A program made the position numbers and the translations under genes. The notes beneath the pieces were generated by a model. That model had not been told where the DNA came from. It did no database searches and was given only the letters and a program-made list of their open reading frames with translations. Below are positions 14,850 through 23,506 of a stretch of 44,339 nucleotides of DNA, piece after piece; positions within the stretch are counted from its first letter, which is position 1; the number at the start of each line of letters is the position of its first letter. Origin of the DNA: Candidatus Hodarchaeota archaeon (GTDB taxonomy: Archaea; Asgardarchaeota; Heimdallarchaeia; Hodarchaeales; Hodarchaeaceae). The DNA lies in NCBI GenBank assembly GCA_016839815.1, contig JAEOTM010000088.1, positions 1 to 44,339 on the forward strand, given 5' to 3'.

Positions 14850-16232
14850 TCATTGCATGGATACTGAGACTCCAAAAGATTTTTTTCCCACAGGTTCTTT
14901 AGCTTTTAATAATATTAAGATTCCAATGAGGGCGAGACTGAAAAGAAAGAGTAAAGATTCTAACAATCCAGTTACTTCCATAATTTGTCCAAGGATGCTG
15001 AATCCAAGTGTATAAATGATCAGAGTAATCGTATTCTGATAGGACTCCTGGGAACTTCGATATTTTGAAGTAGTTATATCGTAGTATAATTGCCAATAAA
15101 GACTGGAAGTCAAACCACTGACAATTAATCGAATTAAAAATAAAGAAATGATTATTATGATCTTCCAAGAGGAATTGATCTTTAAAAGCAGGATGAATAA
15201 AAAAGAAATCCAAGCAAATGGGAAATTTAGTGTGTAAAACACAACTAATCCCTTACGGGGGGATTTAATAAAAGACGTAAACCGTCCTGAAAACTTACTC
15301 GATACTCCATAGGCAAAATCTGTAATGGAATTGACTAGAGATAGAATCAAAATTGCAGCGGATGTAAAATCTATTCTAAAGTAGCTTCCATTTAGAACAG
15401 TTTCTGATGACATCAAATAATACACCAGCAATGGAAAAATAACTGTGGAGAACGATAATGAAGTAAAATTTAGAAGTCCAAAGCTAAGGAAAAAAGGGGA
15501 AATCTCAAAATATTTTCGATGTAAACTCTCACTAAGATTCCGAAGTGAGAAAGAACTAATAGTTTTTGTATTTGTTATTATAGATCTATCTTGTTGATAT
15601 CTCTGGGGATTAGAATTCACCATTATTGCGAATCCGAATATAAGTCCCAATGCTGCAATAATACCTTGAAAGAAAAATATCAACTGGGGAGGAAGATGAG
15701 CTTGGAATAATAAAAATCCCCCAATAATTGTAACAGAGGAAACAGAGATCATTTTAACAAAACGAACATTTCCCATCGTATTTCGGAAGAGATTATCATT
15801 TTTTTCGGTTTTTTCTACAAGAAAACCCCATGAATTTAGAAACCAAGCCATATATGAGCCTGAAAGAAGAGCAGAAAAAATACCAACTAAAATTTCGAGA
15901 CATAGAAGTTGTAATGAGTTTGTGGCGAAAATTAAACCTAAATAGTATATCGTTAAGCATCCTAAAGCACTACAAAATGCTCCTCTCTGACCAAACCTAT
16001 CAGTTAGAACTCCCAGAGGTAAGTCAAGGACAATACTGAATACTGTCCCAATAGCAACAATGCTTCCAAAAATCGCATATGACCCAAGAATTGAAATATA
16101 ATACAAAGAAATCCATGTATGACTAAGATAGATAACCGTAATAATGAGTTCGAGACAAAAAAACTTCAATATTAGGTTTTTCAACTCTTCAGGATAATTA
16201 TTAACTCCAAGTAGTGTGTCAACATACAACAC
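14850..16232 (-). CDS. Major facilitator superfamily transporter
   Basis: This 460-residue protein has about 12 transmembrane helices. The MFS motif A loop between helices 2 and 3 is visible as GVLTDRFGQRG near residue 75. The substrate cannot be inferred. Start GTG 16232 has GGTGA eight bases upstream. It is the last gene of the GTPase/ATPase/roadblock/FIST unit, with 33 bases after the FIST stop, so it is probably co-transcribed. A transporter at the end of a sensory operon may import or export the ligand that the FIST protein senses, which is inference. Confidence 0.82.
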   Translation of the reverse strand: MLYVDTLLGVNNYPEELKNLILKFFCLELIITVIYLSHTWISLYYISILGSYAIFGSIVAIGTVFSIVLDLPLGVLTDRFGQRGAFCSALGCLTIYYLGLIFATNSLQLLCLEILVGIFSALLSGSYMAWFLNSWGFLVEKTEKNDNLFRNTMGNVRFVKMISVSSVTIIGGFLLFQAHLPPQLIFFFQGIIAALGLIFGFAIMVNSNPQRYQQDRSIITNTKTISSFSLRNLSESLHRKYFEISPFFLSFGLLNFTSLSFSTVIFPLLVYYLMSSETVLNGSYFRIDFTSAAILILSLVNSITDFAYGVSSKFSGRFTSFIKSPRKGLVVFYTLNFPFAWISFLFILLLKINSSWKIIIIISLFLIRLIVSGLTSSLYWQLYYDITTSKYRSSQESYQNTITLIIYTLGFSILGQIMEVTGLLESLLFLFSLALIGILILLKAKEPVGKKSFGVSVSMQ

Positions 16233-16265
16233 GCACTAACTCACCTTTGAAGTCCATTATTCTCT

Positions 16266-17642
16266 TTAATATGCATGTGTAAGTTGCTGTGCAATCCCAG
16301 AAACCAAACTAAAGTTAATAATTGGATAAGATTGGGAATTAACCTCTCCACCTGATATGATGACGAGATATGGTATATTCCCCAATATCTTAGAATAATG
16401 AGCAAGATACTGCTGAAATCTGTCTCCCACAATCATCGCCCGATTACCACAATCAAAAAATAAACCAAATTTTGTATTAGTATCAATTAATGATGATAAG
16501 CTCTTATCTAGTAAGTTTTCAATGGTTACAGCACTCTGATTGCAAATGTATGATGAAACCTGGTCTTTTTGATTTGTAAAAAGCTTTTTAGCAACTTGAT
16601 TCGGCGCGGTAATTAAGGCGTGATTAAGATTCGGGTTTATTGAAAGACCATAAAGATTTTGACTCTTTTTATCATCTAATATACATAATGGCCTAAAGGG
16701 GTGATAATAAAAATACTTTTGAGTACATTCTTCAAGGATTTCTGGAGTTTTATCCATTTCATACAACCTCAAAAGAGATTTCGCTCCCCACTGACCATTT
16801 ATTCTAGGAATGAAACCACCGTCTAAATAACTGTCAAGAGAAAAGGATTTTGTGTAATCTACTTTTGCTCCAGTGTCAGTTTTACTCATAAACCTCAATT
16901 CAGGAGAACTTAATGAAATAAATGCCATTGAATCTTTGTATGCTTTAAAATTATGAAATTGGTATGATTTCTTCATCGTAATTGGATCTACACCAAATGT
17001 TCCCGTATAATGAATACCTCGTTCATATAATTCTTGAAATAATGGCCATGCTGATGAATAGGAAATTCCTATTCCACTTAAATTCATGAGAAAATTAACT
17101 AATTTCCCAAAGATGCGTGAAATAGCAGGAATATCTCTCCATATTCGATTATTCAAAGCAAAAAATGGATTAAAACCTTGAAGCTTATGATTCAATAAAT
17201 TTACCATAAGCTTTGGAAATCCCAGTCCAGGGGGAAAGAAAATAAAGGTTGTAGAGGAATTCTGCTCTAATTCTTTAGTTTCGATATCTATACATTCTTT
17301 TAACACTCGTTTTGTTTTTGCTCTATTTCTTATTCGAAAACGTCTCACAAGACTTGTTCTAATGGAAATACCTGAAAAAAGCATAATTGCTGCTCCTTTC
17401 AGGCCATAATCAGTTTTGCTAGCTATCCCAATTCCTGAACATCCGGCTAATGGAGTATTTGGATACTTCTTTTTAATGATCTTTAAGGATTGGTTATAGA
17501 CTTTCTTACCACCAAAATGAGTCCCTGTAAAGAACAGTATCCCAGTTGGTTTCGAGTTTAAATCGATTTCAGCTTGTTTAAGAGCAGATTCGGTCGCAAT
17601 TTTTAAATCGTGATTGATACACAAGCCAACAGAAGCTTTCAT
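16266..17642 (-). CDS. FIST-domain sensory protein
   Basis: This 458-residue soluble protein looks like a FIST_N plus FIST_C protein, a small-ligand-binding sensory family. The N-terminal half has the repeating strand-loop pattern GILFFTGTHFGGKKVY, then PLAGCSGIGIAS and the strand GAAIMLFSGI. The C-terminal half ends with FGLFFDCGNRAMIVGDR and YLVIISGGEVN, the typical FIST_C finish with a lone polar Gly-Glu loop. FIST proteins are usually joined to signalling partners. No membrane helix is present. ATG 17642 was chosen because AGGTGAT precedes it and it begins one base after the roadblock gene's stop, which indicates translational coupling. Confidence 0.72.
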   Translation of the reverse strand: MKASVGLCINHDLKIATESALKQAEIDLNSKPTGILFFTGTHFGGKKVYNQSLKIIKKKYPNTPLAGCSGIGIASKTDYGLKGAAIMLFSGISIRTSLVRRFRIRNRAKTKRVLKECIDIETKELEQNSSTTFIFFPPGLGFPKLMVNLLNHKLQGFNPFFALNNRIWRDIPAISRIFGKLVNFLMNLSGIGISYSSAWPLFQELYERGIHYTGTFGVDPITMKKSYQFHNFKAYKDSMAFISLSSPELRFMSKTDTGAKVDYTKSFSLDSYLDGGFIPRINGQWGAKSLLRLYEMDKTPEILEECTQKYFYYHPFRPLCILDDKKSQNLYGLSINPNLNHALITAPNQVAKKLFTNQKDQVSSYICNQSAVTIENLLDKSLSSLIDTNTKFGLFFDCGNRAMIVGDRFQQYLAHYSKILGNIPYLVIISGGEVNSQSYPIINFSLVSGIAQQLTHAY

Positions 17643-17643
17643 T

Positions 17644-18087
17644 CTATGAATCACCTAAAGATTGTTTTCTGTCCATTACCAACCCTATACGTTTGGCTGT
17701 TCTGCTCATCTCAATTTCCATAAGTCCTGTGTTCGCTTTTGCATGTAAAATAGTAACTAAGATCCCAGAATTCCCAGTACGATAGAAATACACTGGAAGT
17801 GATTCATTGTGTTCGATATTTTTGTTGTACTTAATAGATTTTGCACCATGCTTAAGTTCCTCCTTTGTTTTGGAGATTATATCCTTTACCCATTTGATAA
17901 CAATTAACAGGGAACTAGAGGTTTTTGTTTCATAAAAAGATGAAAGAACTCTACCATCTAAGCGAAATAGAATCGTAGCTTTGACATCTTGGAATGTAAA
18001 AAGATGCTTGGCCTCTGTTTGAATAGATGCAATAGCTTTGGTTAAAGTTGAAGCTTGGACATCTATCTCAAGTTGTGGAAATGTCAT
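17644..18087 (-). CDS. Roadblock/LC7-like regulatory protein
   Basis: This protein of about 147 residues has a Roadblock/LC7-like core. A strand ATILFRLDGRVLSSFY is followed by a long helix with IVIKWVKDIISKTKEEL. Strands around SIKYNKNIEHN and LPVYFYRTGNSGILVTIL follow, then a final helix with GLMEIEMSRTAKRIG. Roadblock proteins form dimers that act on Ras-like GTPases as GAPs or scaffolds (MglB with MglA in bacteria, Ragulator and TRAPP components in eukaryotes). Here the gene lies in one operon with a small GTPase. ATG 18087 was chosen over TTG 18093 by spacing from AAGGA; the gene overlaps the preceding ATPase gene by 20 bases. Confidence 0.68.
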   Translation of the reverse strand: MTFPQLEIDVQASTLTKAIASIQTEAKHLFTFQDVKATILFRLDGRVLSSFYETKTSSSLLIVIKWVKDIISKTKEELKHGAKSIKYNKNIEHNESLPVYFYRTGNSGILVTILHAKANTGLMEIEMSRTAKRIGLVMDRKQSLGDS

Positions 18088-18817
18088 ATACAATGAGTCC
18101 TTTTTCTTTTTGAAAACCGATTGGTTGAGGAGTTTCGGAATGAGATGACCCTCTAAATTTTCTGATGCTTAAGGTACGGTTATATATTCCCCCTAAACCA
18201 ATGTGTTCTAGTTCTATAATGGAATCGGATAGAAAAAGAGGGATTCTTGCTAATACATCCCCAAACCCTTTTTCTAGTGTCACTACAGCTGTTCCGATTT
18301 CCCTAAGAGAAGAAAAAATTCGATTAATAGCATTTCGTTGTTGGTTTGGATCTGAGATTTCCAGAAGTAACGGGGTTAAAGGATCAATGGCTATTCTTAT
18401 TCCTCCAGTGTACTTTGAGGCTGTTTCCTTGATTACTTCAAGATACTTCGGAAGTTCATTCATAAAAAATCTGAGACCAATTTCTCCTGACGTTAGTTCC
18501 GAATCAACATTAAATGCAACCTGAAATTGCAGGCTCCCTTCTCTATATTTCTTATTAAAATTATTCAATCCAATATCGCTACAATCTCGCATTACTGACT
18601 TGATATTTTGTTCTAAAGATACATAAAGCGCTGGAGAATGGAGGTCATCTGAAACATATTGCCAACAGAACGTGGATTTCCCACAACCAGGATCTGCGAT
18701 AATTACATTTACCGAATGTTCTCGAAATCCTCCATTCACAAGACGATCAAAACCAAGTACTCCGCTAGGGATTCTTGAAGATTGTACATTTGTCGTTTTT
18801 CTCAATAATTTCTGCAT
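18068..18817 (-). CDS. RAD55/KaiC-type RecA-fold ATPase
   Basis: This 249-residue single-domain ATPase of the RAD55/KaiC branch begins with the family pattern RIPSGVLGFDRLVNGGF (15-31). The Walker A motif ADPGCGKST lies at 41-49. The helix after the catalytic region carries YVSLEQ (65-70), and the Walker B strand is IRIAIDPLTPLL. In archaea such stand-alone KaiC-like ATPases often act in signalling, for example ArlH in the archaellum motor, and not in recombination. It follows the GTPase gene by 10 bases, with GAGGA before its ATG, and overlaps the roadblock gene. Confidence 0.82.
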   Translation of the reverse strand: MQKLLRKTTNVQSSRIPSGVLGFDRLVNGGFREHSVNVIIADPGCGKSTFCWQYVSDDLHSPALYVSLEQNIKSVMRDCSDIGLNNFNKKYREGSLQFQVAFNVDSELTSGEIGLRFFMNELPKYLEVIKETASKYTGGIRIAIDPLTPLLLEISDPNQQRNAINRIFSSLREIGTAVVTLEKGFGDVLARIPLFLSDSIIELEHIGLGGIYNRTLSIRKFRGSSHSETPQPIGFQKEKGLIVYDISTT

Positions 18818-18827
18818 TTATAATTCC

Positions 18828-19430
18828 TCATGATACTAAAAGTTTGTTTGATAAATGAGTGTTTGAATCTGAAGATATATTACCTACTTTGTTGTTTTTT
18901 CTTTCGATTGATAATAAAACATACTCAAAAATATTCATAACGGTTGGTAAATCCTTAGCTGAGCATTTAAATGATTTAATACAATTATATCTCTGAACAT
19001 AACGATCTAAATTAAAATCTCTTTCATCATGAGTTGCTAGATCAGATTTTGTACCAATTAGAAATCTGGGGATAAGGGGGGGAATGAACTCGATCCATTC
19101 AGCAAGATTAAACAAGGATGAAAGATCAGTAAGATCAAAACAGAGTAAAGCTGCATCTGCACCTTTACAGAAATCACCAAAGACTCCCATATGCTTGAAA
19201 TGCTCCTGACCACCAAGATCCCATAGCTGGAGTTTACTTACTTCATTCTCTGAACGTGAAATAATCTTTGAATGGAACTCAACAGCGATAGTCTGTTTTG
19301 ATTTTGTAAAAAAATAGTTATCAATGTATGATTTAGATATTGTAGTTTTTCCTACACCTCCTTCTCCCAAAAGTACAATTTTCAGTGGTTTTTTTTCTTT
19401 CGAAGGAATTAACCGCAAATAATACACCAA
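18828..19430 (-). CDS. Ras/Rab-like small GTPase
   Basis: This 200-residue Ras-superfamily GTPase has G1 GEGGVGKT (22-29), a Rab-like switch I TIAVEF (47-52), G3 WDLGGQE (70-76), G4 GTKSD (126-130; Thr in place of the usual Asn) and G5 CSAK (156-159). The glutamine equivalent to Ras Gln61 is present (Q75), so intrinsic hydrolysis should be possible. The C-terminus is polar and lacks a prenylation CaaX box or a membrane helix, so membrane contact would need a partner. It is the first gene of a five-gene leftward operon. The start is TTG 19430 (or GTG 19427); no ribosome binding site is visible. Confidence 0.93.
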   Translation of the reverse strand: MVYYLRLIPSKEKKPLKIVLLGEGGVGKTTISKSYIDNYFFTKSKQTIAVEFHSKIISRSENEVSKLQLWDLGGQEHFKHMGVFGDFCKGADAALLCFDLTDLSSLFNLAEWIEFIPPLIPRFLIGTKSDLATHDERDFNLDRYVQRYNCIKSFKCSAKDLPTVMNIFEYVLLSIERKNNKVGNISSDSNTHLSNKLLVS

Positions 19431-19451
19431 TTTTATTAAATGCGGTGTCCC

Positions 19452-19460
19452 ATTTAAAGT
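19452..19460 (-). promoter_or_regulatory. Candidate promoter of the GTPase operon
   Basis: On the minus strand CTTTAAATG lies about 25 bases before the GTPase start. With standard archaeal spacing, transcription would begin at the TTG/GTG start codon, so the transcript may be leaderless. That would explain the missing ribosome binding site. Confidence 0.35.
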
Positions 19461-19523
19461 CCCAAAAATAATCGAAATTTAGGTTCTTAAAAATCGGATC
19501 TTAAATAAGCTCATGATGGAATC

Positions 19524-19736
19524 ATGAAGTATCATAGTAAACTGAAGGAATTTCGATCAAGAATTAAAAGAATGGATAGAAAAAGAAGAGGCTCACCTCT
19601 TGTAGAAGAGGGAATATTGATAGGTTTGAGTTTATTCGGATTCCTATTGATATTTTCTATCGTCACAGGAATTTTAGATTGGCTTCTGATTAATGCAGAT
19701 CAATTACTCCGAGAACTAGGCTCTCTCTTTGCTTGA
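19524..19736 (+). CDS. Type IV pilin-like small protein
   Basis: This 70-residue protein has a strongly basic N-terminus (KLKEFRSRIKRMDRKRRG) followed by SPLVEEG and one long hydrophobic helix. The arrangement RRG, then S-P-L-V-E with Glu at +5, fits a prepilin peptidase (PibD/ArlK-type) cleavage site and the conserved Glu5 of type IV pilins. The mature form would be about 45 residues, mostly the helix, so it is very short for a pilin, near the size of Flp pilins. It is divergent from the GTPase operon. A plain single-pass membrane protein is the alternative. Pilus-like assembly genes lie 10 kb away. Confidence 0.45.
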   Translation: MKYHSKLKEFRSRIKRMDRKRRGSPLVEEGILIGLSLFGFLLIFSIVTGILDWLLINADQLLRELGSLFA

Positions 19737-19878
19737 ATTAAAATTCTATTATCTGAATGTGCCTTAAGCTGAATCTCATTTTATAAATTTGTTTTTTCTA
19801 TTGATTGGGAACCAATTCTATGCTTACAGCTTATAAGGAGAAGAGAAATCATGTAGAAATATGTATGTGTTTATGATA

Positions 19879-19953
19879 TGGACCGAGTGGGATTTGAACC
19901 CACGACCTCCTGGATGCAAACCAGGCGCTGCTACCAAGCTGAGCTATCGGCCC
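19879..19953 (-). tRNA. tRNA-Ala(UGC)
   Basis: The cloverleaf has acceptor GGGCCGA / TCGGTCC, anticodon stem CCTGG / CCAGG with loop TTTGCAT (anticodon TGC) and T-stem GTGGG / CCCAC. The G3-U70 wobble pair, the main alanine identity element, is present, as is A73. There is no intron and CCA is not encoded. One D-stem position (13-22) is a C-C mismatch. Confidence 0.95.
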
Positions 19954-19996
19954 AATGGATTAATTTTTGATTATTAAGGAATTTTTTAAAAAGCTT

Positions 19997-20563
19997 TCAA
20001 TTATCTTTAGACGGTGGATCTTTCCAAATTTTCATTGGATCTTGTTTCAATCTAAAGCGCTTTTGTTCTAAGAGTCTGTATACTGTTCCATGCTTCGAAC
20101 CTCGAATTAGCATCTCTATCGCTTCTTTTGCAGAACGTATTTCTTCAAGATCTCCAATTATCGAAATTTGTGAACCAAAAATTGAAATATAAGTATCGGT
20201 CCCTGATTCAATCATATTTCTTGCTTTCCCTTTTTCTCCTATCAACCGTGCTTTTAATCTCTTAATGTTATTTTTAGATCCTTCAAGCTGAATTGTTTCC
20301 AAATAAATGCTATCATCTATCAGATAGAATGCTTTGTCTGCGTTAAATCCCCTTCCTATTGCTTTTATGATGTCTCGTGCCTTCCAGACATAAGTAGGAT
20401 CAATTGTTTTATCAGAAGAGGTAATAATTATTGAACCATCTTCGCTGTCTACTTGGATATTTACTCCAGCAAGAGATTCGATTTCTGCCTTTGTTTCGCC
20501 TTTTCTACCTATCACTACCCCTATTCGACTTTTTGGAATTCTTACTCTACTAGAAATACTCAT
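19997..20563 (-). CDS. KH-domain ribosome assembly protein (Pno1/Dim2-type)
   Basis: This 188-residue protein has two KH-like domains. The first keeps the GxxG loop in VVIGRKGETKAEIE (about 16-29); the second has LIGEKGKARNMIE (about 107-119), followed by a basic C-terminal tail. This is the archaeal homologue of eukaryotic Pno1/Dim2, which binds the 3' region of small-subunit rRNA during maturation. The gene starts inside the end of the Rio1 kinase gene (ATGA overlap). The pair is conserved in archaea and their eukaryotic counterparts act together in 40S maturation. Confidence 0.87.
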   Translation of the reverse strand: MSISSRVRIPKSRIGVVIGRKGETKAEIESLAGVNIQVDSEDGSIIITSSDKTIDPTYVWKARDIIKAIGRGFNADKAFYLIDDSIYLETIQLEGSKNNIKRLKARLIGEKGKARNMIESGTDTYISIFGSQISIIGDLEEIRSAKEAIEMLIRGSKHGTVYRLLEQKRFRLKQDPMKIWKDPPSKDN

Positions 20564-21399
20564 AATATTATCTCCTTAACAGAATCTGGTGAATTATTAA
20601 CAATATTTTCAAAAATTATTTCTGTTTCTGGTGTGTCAACTCCCCGTTTAGAAAAATAAAACAATATATTATTTAAATCCCTTTCTAGAAATTCTTCTGC
20701 TCTTGGATGAGAAGATATAACACTCTGGCTCATATCTATTAAAAATGGAATGGATTCTTTTACTACAATATTATAGGGGGATAAATCTGCATGGATAAGA
20801 TCTGCTTTTTGGTATAATCTTCTAATCTGATCTAAAATTGTAATCATCATTATCTCGGTAGCTTCATCTGGAGTTATTCTTAACAAAGGACTTGGTATTC
20901 CATTAGTTCCAATCAACTCCATTAATAAAACGTTATTTTTAACTAAAATTGGTTTCGGGACATTAACACCAGCAAGAGTACTTCTACTTAGATTTCTATA
21001 CTCTTTCTCGACCCACAATTTAATTACATTCCTAGTCTTCTTACTATACTTTTTAAAACGAATATCGCCCGAAATATACTTCTCAATACTTCTAAAGTTT
21101 AATGTGCTTGTCCTAAAGACCTTGATGACAATTGGTGACTCTATAGAAAGATCTTCGCAAATCAGTTTTCCTTTAGGGCCAAGAGTTGCAAGAAAAACTC
21201 CAGATTCCTTCCCAGATGCTATTGTTCCAGTAATAGAATCAATTATTCCCTTACTTTGTAGATTTGATAATATTTTTGTGGTATTTGCATCAATAACTGC
21301 ATTAATTGTCTGGTAGTCTTCCTTTCCCTTCTTTTTTTTACGCCAACGATCATTAGAGTCAGTTAATTTTTCCCAGATCTTCTTATCATCGGGTTTCAT
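20560..21399 (-). CDS. rio1: RIO1-family serine kinase/ATPase
   Basis: This 279-residue RIO1-type atypical kinase is involved in late small-subunit maturation. Motifs include the flexible P-loop ASGKESGVFLA (family STGKEA), the RIO hinge MELIGTNG, the catalytic HADLSPYNIVV and the metal-binding LIDMSQSV, followed by HPRAEEFLERDLNN. The first 14 bases overlap the end of the Csl4 gene and the last four overlap the KH protein gene, so the three are translated as one unit. Confidence 0.93.
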   Translation of the reverse strand: MKPDDKKIWEKLTDSNDRWRKKKKGKEDYQTINAVIDANTTKILSNLQSKGIIDSITGTIASGKESGVFLATLGPKGKLICEDLSIESPIVIKVFRTSTLNFRSIEKYISGDIRFKKYSKKTRNVIKLWVEKEYRNLSRSTLAGVNVPKPILVKNNVLLMELIGTNGIPSPLLRITPDEATEIMMITILDQIRRLYQKADLIHADLSPYNIVVKESIPFLIDMSQSVISSHPRAEEFLERDLNNILFYFSKRGVDTPETEIIFENIVNNSPDSVKEIIL

Positions 21400-21997
21400 C
21401 GCTCGGAGACCTCTTAAATGAGGTAACTAATTTCCCAAATGATTTTGCAGTTATACGGTCCTGAATAAGACCACAATTTGGACATTTTAGTGTATTCCGT
21501 CTAAAAAAATCTAAATCAGTTCCGCAATGATTACACTGAGCAATTACAACTCCCAGTCCATCACCTATAAGACTGATATATACAGGTTTCATTGTTCTTA
21601 CAATTTTAAATTTAAGCCAATCACCCGGACGTGTTACCTCATACATGTTTTTTACAAATCTTCTTGAGGCTTCAGATACATGTAAGATACTATTCACTGG
21701 TAATGAAACTTGAGTGTCATTAACTCGATGAATATCGACAGATGCTATCTGTTTTTTAACATATACAACCCTTCCAATACCCGTATCACCTTTCTTAAGC
21801 TCAAATAATCGTTTAAATGGTTTTACTGTGATTTTATGCTTTTTTTGATCAGGTATCACTTCACCTGTTGTCATAGATAATATGCTTCCGTCTTGTTCAA
21901 AGCACGTTTCATCAGGTAAAAATTCCTCTATTACTGCAATTTTGTCACCTGGTACAACCCGACTTTGAGTTGTATTTTCTACATGTTTTTTACTCAT
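21386..21997 (-). CDS. csl4: Exosome subunit Csl4
   Basis: This ~203-residue RNA exosome cap protein has three parts. The N-terminal domain starts near VVPGDKIAVIEEF, a central S1-type beta barrel contains GDTGIGRVVYVKKQIASVDI, and the C-terminal zinc ribbon has CNHCG and CPNCG. Csl4 recruits substrates to the Rrp41/Rrp42 ring; no rrp gene is in the window. ATG 21997 was chosen over an in-frame TTG at 22009 because ATG is the normal start codon. It heads the Csl4-Rio1-KH unit. Confidence 0.9.
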   Translation of the reverse strand: MSKKHVENTTQSRVVPGDKIAVIEEFLPDETCFEQDGSILSMTTGEVIPDQKKHKITVKPFKRLFELKKGDTGIGRVVYVKKQIASVDIHRVNDTQVSLPVNSILHVSEASRRFVKNMYEVTRPGDWLKFKIVRTMKPVYISLIGDGLGVVIAQCNHCGTDLDFFRRNTLKCPNCGLIQDRITAKSFGKLVTSFKRSPSDETR

Positions 21998-22146
21998 TTC
22001 CAATCCCAATGGTAGGTAATGGGGAATAATTTTAATATTCTGCTAGAGATTACTCCATTTTCTCATCTAGAGAAAAAGCAAATATTCTTACAGAATCCAA
22101 CTACCCTTAATTTGATTTGATTTCCAGTCTTAATCAATAATAATTC

Positions 22147-22845
22147 TTATTCCAATGTCCCATGAGAAAAGCGAATTAGGTCTACCTTCACATTATGTTG
22201 ATTACGGGTATGAAATTTAAATGTTCGCTGTAAAGGAAATTCTACAGTTGCGAGTATTTCTGATCGTTTTCTATATGAAGATGCGATCCTTTTCCATAAG
22301 TTTCGTGACTTATCACTGGTTTTATGTAGTGAGAGAACCACTTCAGAATAAGTAAGTGCTTTTCTAAGGAACACTTGGTCAATCCCTTTTCTTTGAGTTC
22401 CAAAAGGAGGATTCATGATTGTTGTCTGGAATATCTTCTTCCAATTTGTGGCCTCGACAAATTCAATCGCTGAGGTCAGCAAATCAACATGTAGATGAAG
22501 TTTTTTCATATTAACTCGTAAATGTTCAATAGCTGAAAAATCATTATCAACCCCAATGACTCTCCCCTGAAAAAATTTCGATATAGGGAGCGTAAATCTT
22601 CCAGTACCACATCCTAAATCTGTAATATTCCTGTCTGTCAAATCTGTCTTAGATAAGACTAGGATAAATGAGATTAAATCACTAGGGAGAGAATACTGTT
22701 CTGAAAGTATTTTGGGAGATTTAAACGTTTCAATCTGTTCGACAAAGGTCTTAATTCTATTAAAGAACAAATAGTCGCGCTTCGAGAAAGACAGATTCTG
22801 GGGATAGATCAGTTTAAATTGTAGATTCTTAGGGAACACAGTCAT
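22147..22845 (-). CDS. METTL5-like rRNA adenine methyltransferase
   Basis: This 232-residue SAM-dependent methylase has motif I DLGCGTG (76-82), an acidic GVDND segment at about 98-102 and the catalytic NPPFGT (145-150), which marks N6-adenine chemistry. NPPFGTQRKGID followed by FLRKAL is characteristic of METTL5/COG2263. Eukaryotic METTL5, activated by TRMT112, makes m6A in 18S rRNA; an rRNA target here is inference. A Trm112 protein is encoded at 10167-10457. The gene lies 80 bases after uS12, where many archaea have uS7. Confidence 0.8.
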   Translation of the reverse strand: MTVFPKNLQFKLIYPQNLSFSKRDYLFFNRIKTFVEQIETFKSPKILSEQYSLPSDLISFILVLSKTDLTDRNITDLGCGTGRFTLPISKFFQGRVIGVDNDFSAIEHLRVNMKKLHLHVDLLTSAIEFVEATNWKKIFQTTIMNPPFGTQRKGIDQVFLRKALTYSEVVLSLHKTSDKSRNLWKRIASSYRKRSEILATVEFPLQRTFKFHTRNQHNVKVDLIRFSHGTLE

Positions 22846-22925
22846 TTCACTAGTTTTCTACTTAGATATTATGAAAAAACTTCCCCCAAAATAACTGAAA
22901 AGAGAAGGAAAATTGGAAATGAGAA

Positions 22926-23369
22926 TTAACGCATAGGCTTTTCCTTTCTTCCCGAAAGCATTGCGCTGAGACTTACTCCATTAACATGAACTACTCGATA
23001 TCGTACTCCAGGTAGATCTCCAACTGCTCCACCCTTTCCACCGCCAATACCTTCTATCGAAACTTCATCATGCTCATCAATGAATAATAATCCTCCATCT
23101 CCAGGAACAAATGCTGTAACTTGTTTTCCATTCTTTATGAGCTGAACTCTCACACATTTCCTGATGGCTGAATTTGGTTGTTTTGATTCGATACCAACTT
23201 TTTCAATCACAATGCCGCGAGCTTGAGGAGATCCTTCAAGAGGGTCATATTTTTCCTTCAAACGGAGTACTTTTCTCTTGTATGTTGTGCTCTTCCATCG
23301 AAATTTTTTCCGTTTCCTAACCAGCTTGTTTGCCGCGAATTCGCCTCTTGGTGATTTCAATCCAGTCAT
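22926..23369 (-). CDS. rps12: Ribosomal protein uS12
   Basis: This 147-residue small-subunit protein at the decoding centre has the conserved [15 protein letters not shown] (about 63-77) and the [15 protein letters not shown] stretch. Length is typical of archaeal uS12. It follows the nusA-like gene by 137 bases, as in the classic archaeal rpoA1-rpoA2-eL30-nusA-uS12 string, but uS7 and EF-1A do not follow directly. Confidence 0.97.
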   Translation of the reverse strand: MTGLKSPRGEFAANKLVRKRKKFRWKSTTYKRKVLRLKEKYDPLEGSPQARGIVIEKVGIESKQPNSAIRKCVRVQLIKNGKQVTAFVPGDGGLLFIDEHDEVSIEGIGGGKGGAVGDLPGVRYRVVHVNGVSLSAMLSGRKEKPMR

Positions 23370-23506
23370 ATTTTTTCGCCTAATGTTTGTAGATGGATGT
23401 AAGTCCTATATTCTCGCATTTTTATTAGTTAATATAACAGTAAACGCATTTAACATCTTTTTTAATTTGGTTTTTGAACAGTTTGGCAATTGCATCTTTA
23501 ATGAAA

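Noticed and set aside
16241..16432. 63-residue frame at the end of the FIST gene
   Set aside because: It overlaps the FIST coding sequence in another frame and shows no motif or ribosome binding site.
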